NCBI GenBank assembly: GCA_016709305.1
Contig: JADJNA010000048.1
Coordinates: forward strand, 124,001 to 188,000
Source of the DNA: Candidatus Villigracilis saccharophilus
GTDB lineage: Bacteria > Chloroflexota > Anaerolineae > Anaerolineales > Villigracilaceae
DNA: 64,000 nt
Direction: 5' to 3'
Positions 62,294 through 64,000 of this stretch are shown piece after piece. The position numbers and the translations under genes are program-made. The number at the start of each line of letters is the position of its first letter. Position 1 is the stretch's first letter. The notes under the pieces were generated by a model. The model made no database searches. It was not told the origin of the DNA and saw only the letters and a list, made by a program, of their open reading frames with translations.

Positions 62294-63418
62294 ATGTTTG
62301 AACATTATCAGCATCTTGGTGTTTTCAGCGACTGGGTTGATGCGGCACGCCGGCAACAATCCATTTATCCAATAGCTGTCCCTGGACCGCAAACTCGATC
62401 ATTAATATTTGATGTGTTGGGATTTTGTCACGAGGAGGAAAACCCACTGGAAGTAAAGATTGAAAGCAAGTGGGAGAAGGATGGGATTGTCGGAGAAGAA
62501 GTTTCCTGGTCAGTTGGGTATGGGCCGCGCACTCATGCCTATGTACTTAAACCAGCGAACGCAAAAGGATCAATTCCTGGGATCGTTGCTCTGCACGATC
62601 ATAGTGATTTCAAATTTTGTGGAAAAGAAAAAATCGCCGATGGCCCCGAAAAGACCCTGTCCACATTAATTGACTTCCGCCAAATCCCATACAGTGGGCG
62701 AGCTTATGCCAATGCGCTGGCGCGTGAAGGATTTGTAGTACTGGTTCATGATGTATTCCTATGGGGCAGCCGCCGATTTCCTTTGGAGACCATGATGGAA
62801 ACGATGGGCAGCAAAACAGCCGACCTGTTGCGAACGAGCCAAATATCAGATGAAGTTGAGCTTTATAACACCGCCGCCTATTTTCACGAGCATTGGGTTT
62901 CGAAGTATTGTAATATTCTTGGCACCAACATGGCCGGGGTCGTTTCCTTCGAAGATCGCGTTGCCTTGAATTACCTGCGCTCACGCGCGGACGTAAATTC
63001 AAAAAGTATTGGATGCATTGGTTTATCGGGGGGAGGAAATCGGGCGGCTTTGTTAAATGCCACACATGAAAGTATTCGAGCCGCGGTCATTATTGGTTTG
63101 ATGACCACATACCCAGCATTGCTCGACCATAACATGTCACACACATGGATGTTATTTCCCTTTGGTTGGTCACGGCATGGTGACTGGCCCGATATCGCCG
63201 CTTCCCGTGCTCCATCCCCCCTGCTGGTTCAATATAATATACAAGATGAGCTGTTTACAGAGGATGGGATGAGGGAAGCGCACATGCGTTTACAAAATCA
63301 TTATTGGAATGTTGGAAAGCCTGATGCATATGTTGGGCAGTTCTACCCCGGTCCGCACAAATTTGACCTCGAGATGCAGTCGGCTGCATTTGAGTGGTTA
63401 AAGGAAAAATTAAAATAA
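62294..63418 (+). CDS. Dienelactone-hydrolase/acetyl-esterase-like alpha/beta hydrolase
   Basis: 374 residues. IPGIVALHDHSDFKFCG is the oxyanion strand, IGCIGLSGGGNRAALL the nucleophile elbow, YNIQDELFTEDGM the acid region and YPGPHKFDLEM the His region. It is longer than simple dienelactone hydrolases, like the 350-400-residue prolyl-oligopeptidase-type esterases. AAGGAG lies before the ATG. Substrate unknown. It is convergent with the gene after it, overlapping by 9 bases. Confidence 0.82.
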   Translation: MFEHYQHLGVFSDWVDAARRQQSIYPIAVPGPQTRSLIFDVLGFCHEEENPLEVKIESKWEKDGIVGEEVSWSVGYGPRTHAYVLKPANAKGSIPGIVALHDHSDFKFCGKEKIADGPEKTLSTLIDFRQIPYSGRAYANALAREGFVVLVHDVFLWGSRRFPLETMMETMGSKTADLLRTSQISDEVELYNTAAYFHEHWVSKYCNILGTNMAGVVSFEDRVALNYLRSRADVNSKSIGCIGLSGGGNRAALLNATHESIRAAVIIGLMTTYPALLDHNMSHTWMLFPFGWSRHGDWPDIAASRAPSPLLVQYNIQDELFTEDGMREAHMRLQNHYWNVGKPDAYVGQFYPGPHKFDLEMQSAAFEWLKEKLK

Positions 63419-64000
63419 AGGCGGTCGCCACTCTTCTGGCGCTGACTGCAATACCCCAACTGCTTTAAATCCATCCTGGATCATCCTGTCAATTGCGGCT
63501 TGCATCTCGATCTCACCGCGCTCCGAAGGCATGACCTGCGGCAGGTATTCCCAAATTTGCGGCGGCAGGATAAATAAAATCGAAGCTGCGTATGGGCTCA
63601 TGATCTCTTCCCGTTTTGGTTTCTCGATAATTCGTTTCACGCGCCAATTTGAGTCGACGTCCACACTGGAGCGGGAGGCGAGTTCTTCAACTGGACATTC
63701 TTTCAGGCTCATTACGATCTCTGCCTGATGCTTCTCCTGTGCCTGTACAAGCTCAAGCAGAGATTCTTCCTTCAAAATGTAATCCGTTGCCACGACCATA
63801 ACGGCTTCATTCTTGATCCAACCCTCAGGCACGGACATCAATGCATCACCATTGCCTTTCAGTTCAGATTGATGCGCAAAGCTCACGGAAAGATTCCATT
63901 TCGAGCCATCGCCAACATACTCAAAGATTTTTTCTTCCAAATGATTTGTCACAATGCAAACCCGCTCTACGCCAGCCTTTGCCACCGCGCACAATACAAA
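63410..64000 (-). CDS. Sugar-phosphate nucleotidyltransferase-like protein (5' end beyond window)
   Basis: At least 196 residues, cut at the N-terminus by the window end. VERVCIVTNHLEEKIFEYVG, LKGNGDALMSVPEGW and VMVVATDYILKEESLLEL resemble the Rossmann core of GlmU/RmlA/GalU-type enzymes, with ATDY at the metal-binding DxD place. IIEKPKREEIMSPYAASILFI is the typical mid-section. It should make a nucleotide-activated sugar. It is separate from the main glycan locus. Confidence 0.78.
   Translation of the reverse strand, partial: FVLCAVAKAGVERVCIVTNHLEEKIFEYVGDGSKWNLSVSFAHQSELKGNGDALMSVPEGWIKNEAVMVVATDYILKEESLLELVQAQEKHQAEIVMSLKECPVEELASRSSVDVDSNWRVKRIIEKPKREEIMSPYAASILFILPPQIWEYLPQVMPSERGEIEMQAAIDRMIQDGFKAVGVLQSAPEEWRPPLF

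Overview
The window looks like a chromosomal piece of an Anaerolineae-type Chloroflexota bacterium. This is inferred from gene content, not from a search. The pointers are several lipoproteins with Thr/Pro-rich linkers and NBR1-like (four-tryptophan) Ig domains, a mevalonate-pathway decarboxylase, groESL under a perfect CIRCE element, long runs of GT-C membrane glycosyltransferases, and short perfect intergenic palindromes. There are no rRNA genes, transposases, phage genes or CRISPR arrays.

Bases 1-27,400 are a surface-glycan locus, almost all on the + strand. It opens with nonulosonate (sialic-acid-like) genes: an SDR, a CMP-nonulosonate synthetase fused to a HAD phosphatase, and a NeuB-type synthase without its C-terminal SAF domain. 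Then come three PAPS-type sulfotransferases, a second cytidylyltransferase, a D-2-hydroxyacid dehydrogenase, a second SDR, a GT42/DUF115-like candidate sialyltransferase, three GT2 enzymes, five large GT-C-like membrane proteins, a capsule-synthesis-like protein, an alkaline-phosphatase-superfamily membrane protein, a Wzz-like protein and an O-antigen ligase/polymerase. Together they suggest a sulfated, nonulosonate-containing polymer. No Wzx flippase, ABC exporter or initiating transferase is visible.

Bases 27,450-31,730 hold a frameshifted NarL-type histidine kinase, an alpha/beta hydrolase, rdgB and queG. Bases 31,730-36,510 hold five consecutive minus-strand lipoproteins with NBR1-like Ig domains. 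Bases 36,650-42,800 form a nucleoside-type (BMP/NupOPQ-like) ABC importer with two binding proteins. A sugar-cation-symporter-like MFS protein and trmD follow upstream.

Bases 45,000-51,700 carry two TPR membrane proteins, CIRCE-controlled groES-groEL, a parvulin-like foldase lipoprotein and a membrane-anchored protein of unknown role. Bases 51,770-64,000 are mostly housekeeping: ilvE, tandem ArsR-DUF2087 regulators, a DUF711 protein, an RNA 2'-O-methyltransferase, a macro-domain protein, the infC-rpmI-rplT operon (infC apparently starts at AUC), trxA, tRNA-Lys(UUU), a HEAT-repeat protein, rseP, a mevalonate-pathway decarboxylase, a dienelactone-hydrolase-like enzyme and a nucleotidyltransferase cut by the window end.

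Seven genes between 27.8 and 62.2 kb are broken by eight apparent single-base frameshifts, most at homopolymers, and an odd poly-G/poly-C stretch lies at about 58.8 kb. This pattern fits draft-assembly indel errors better than real gene decay, so these genes are annotated across their full span.
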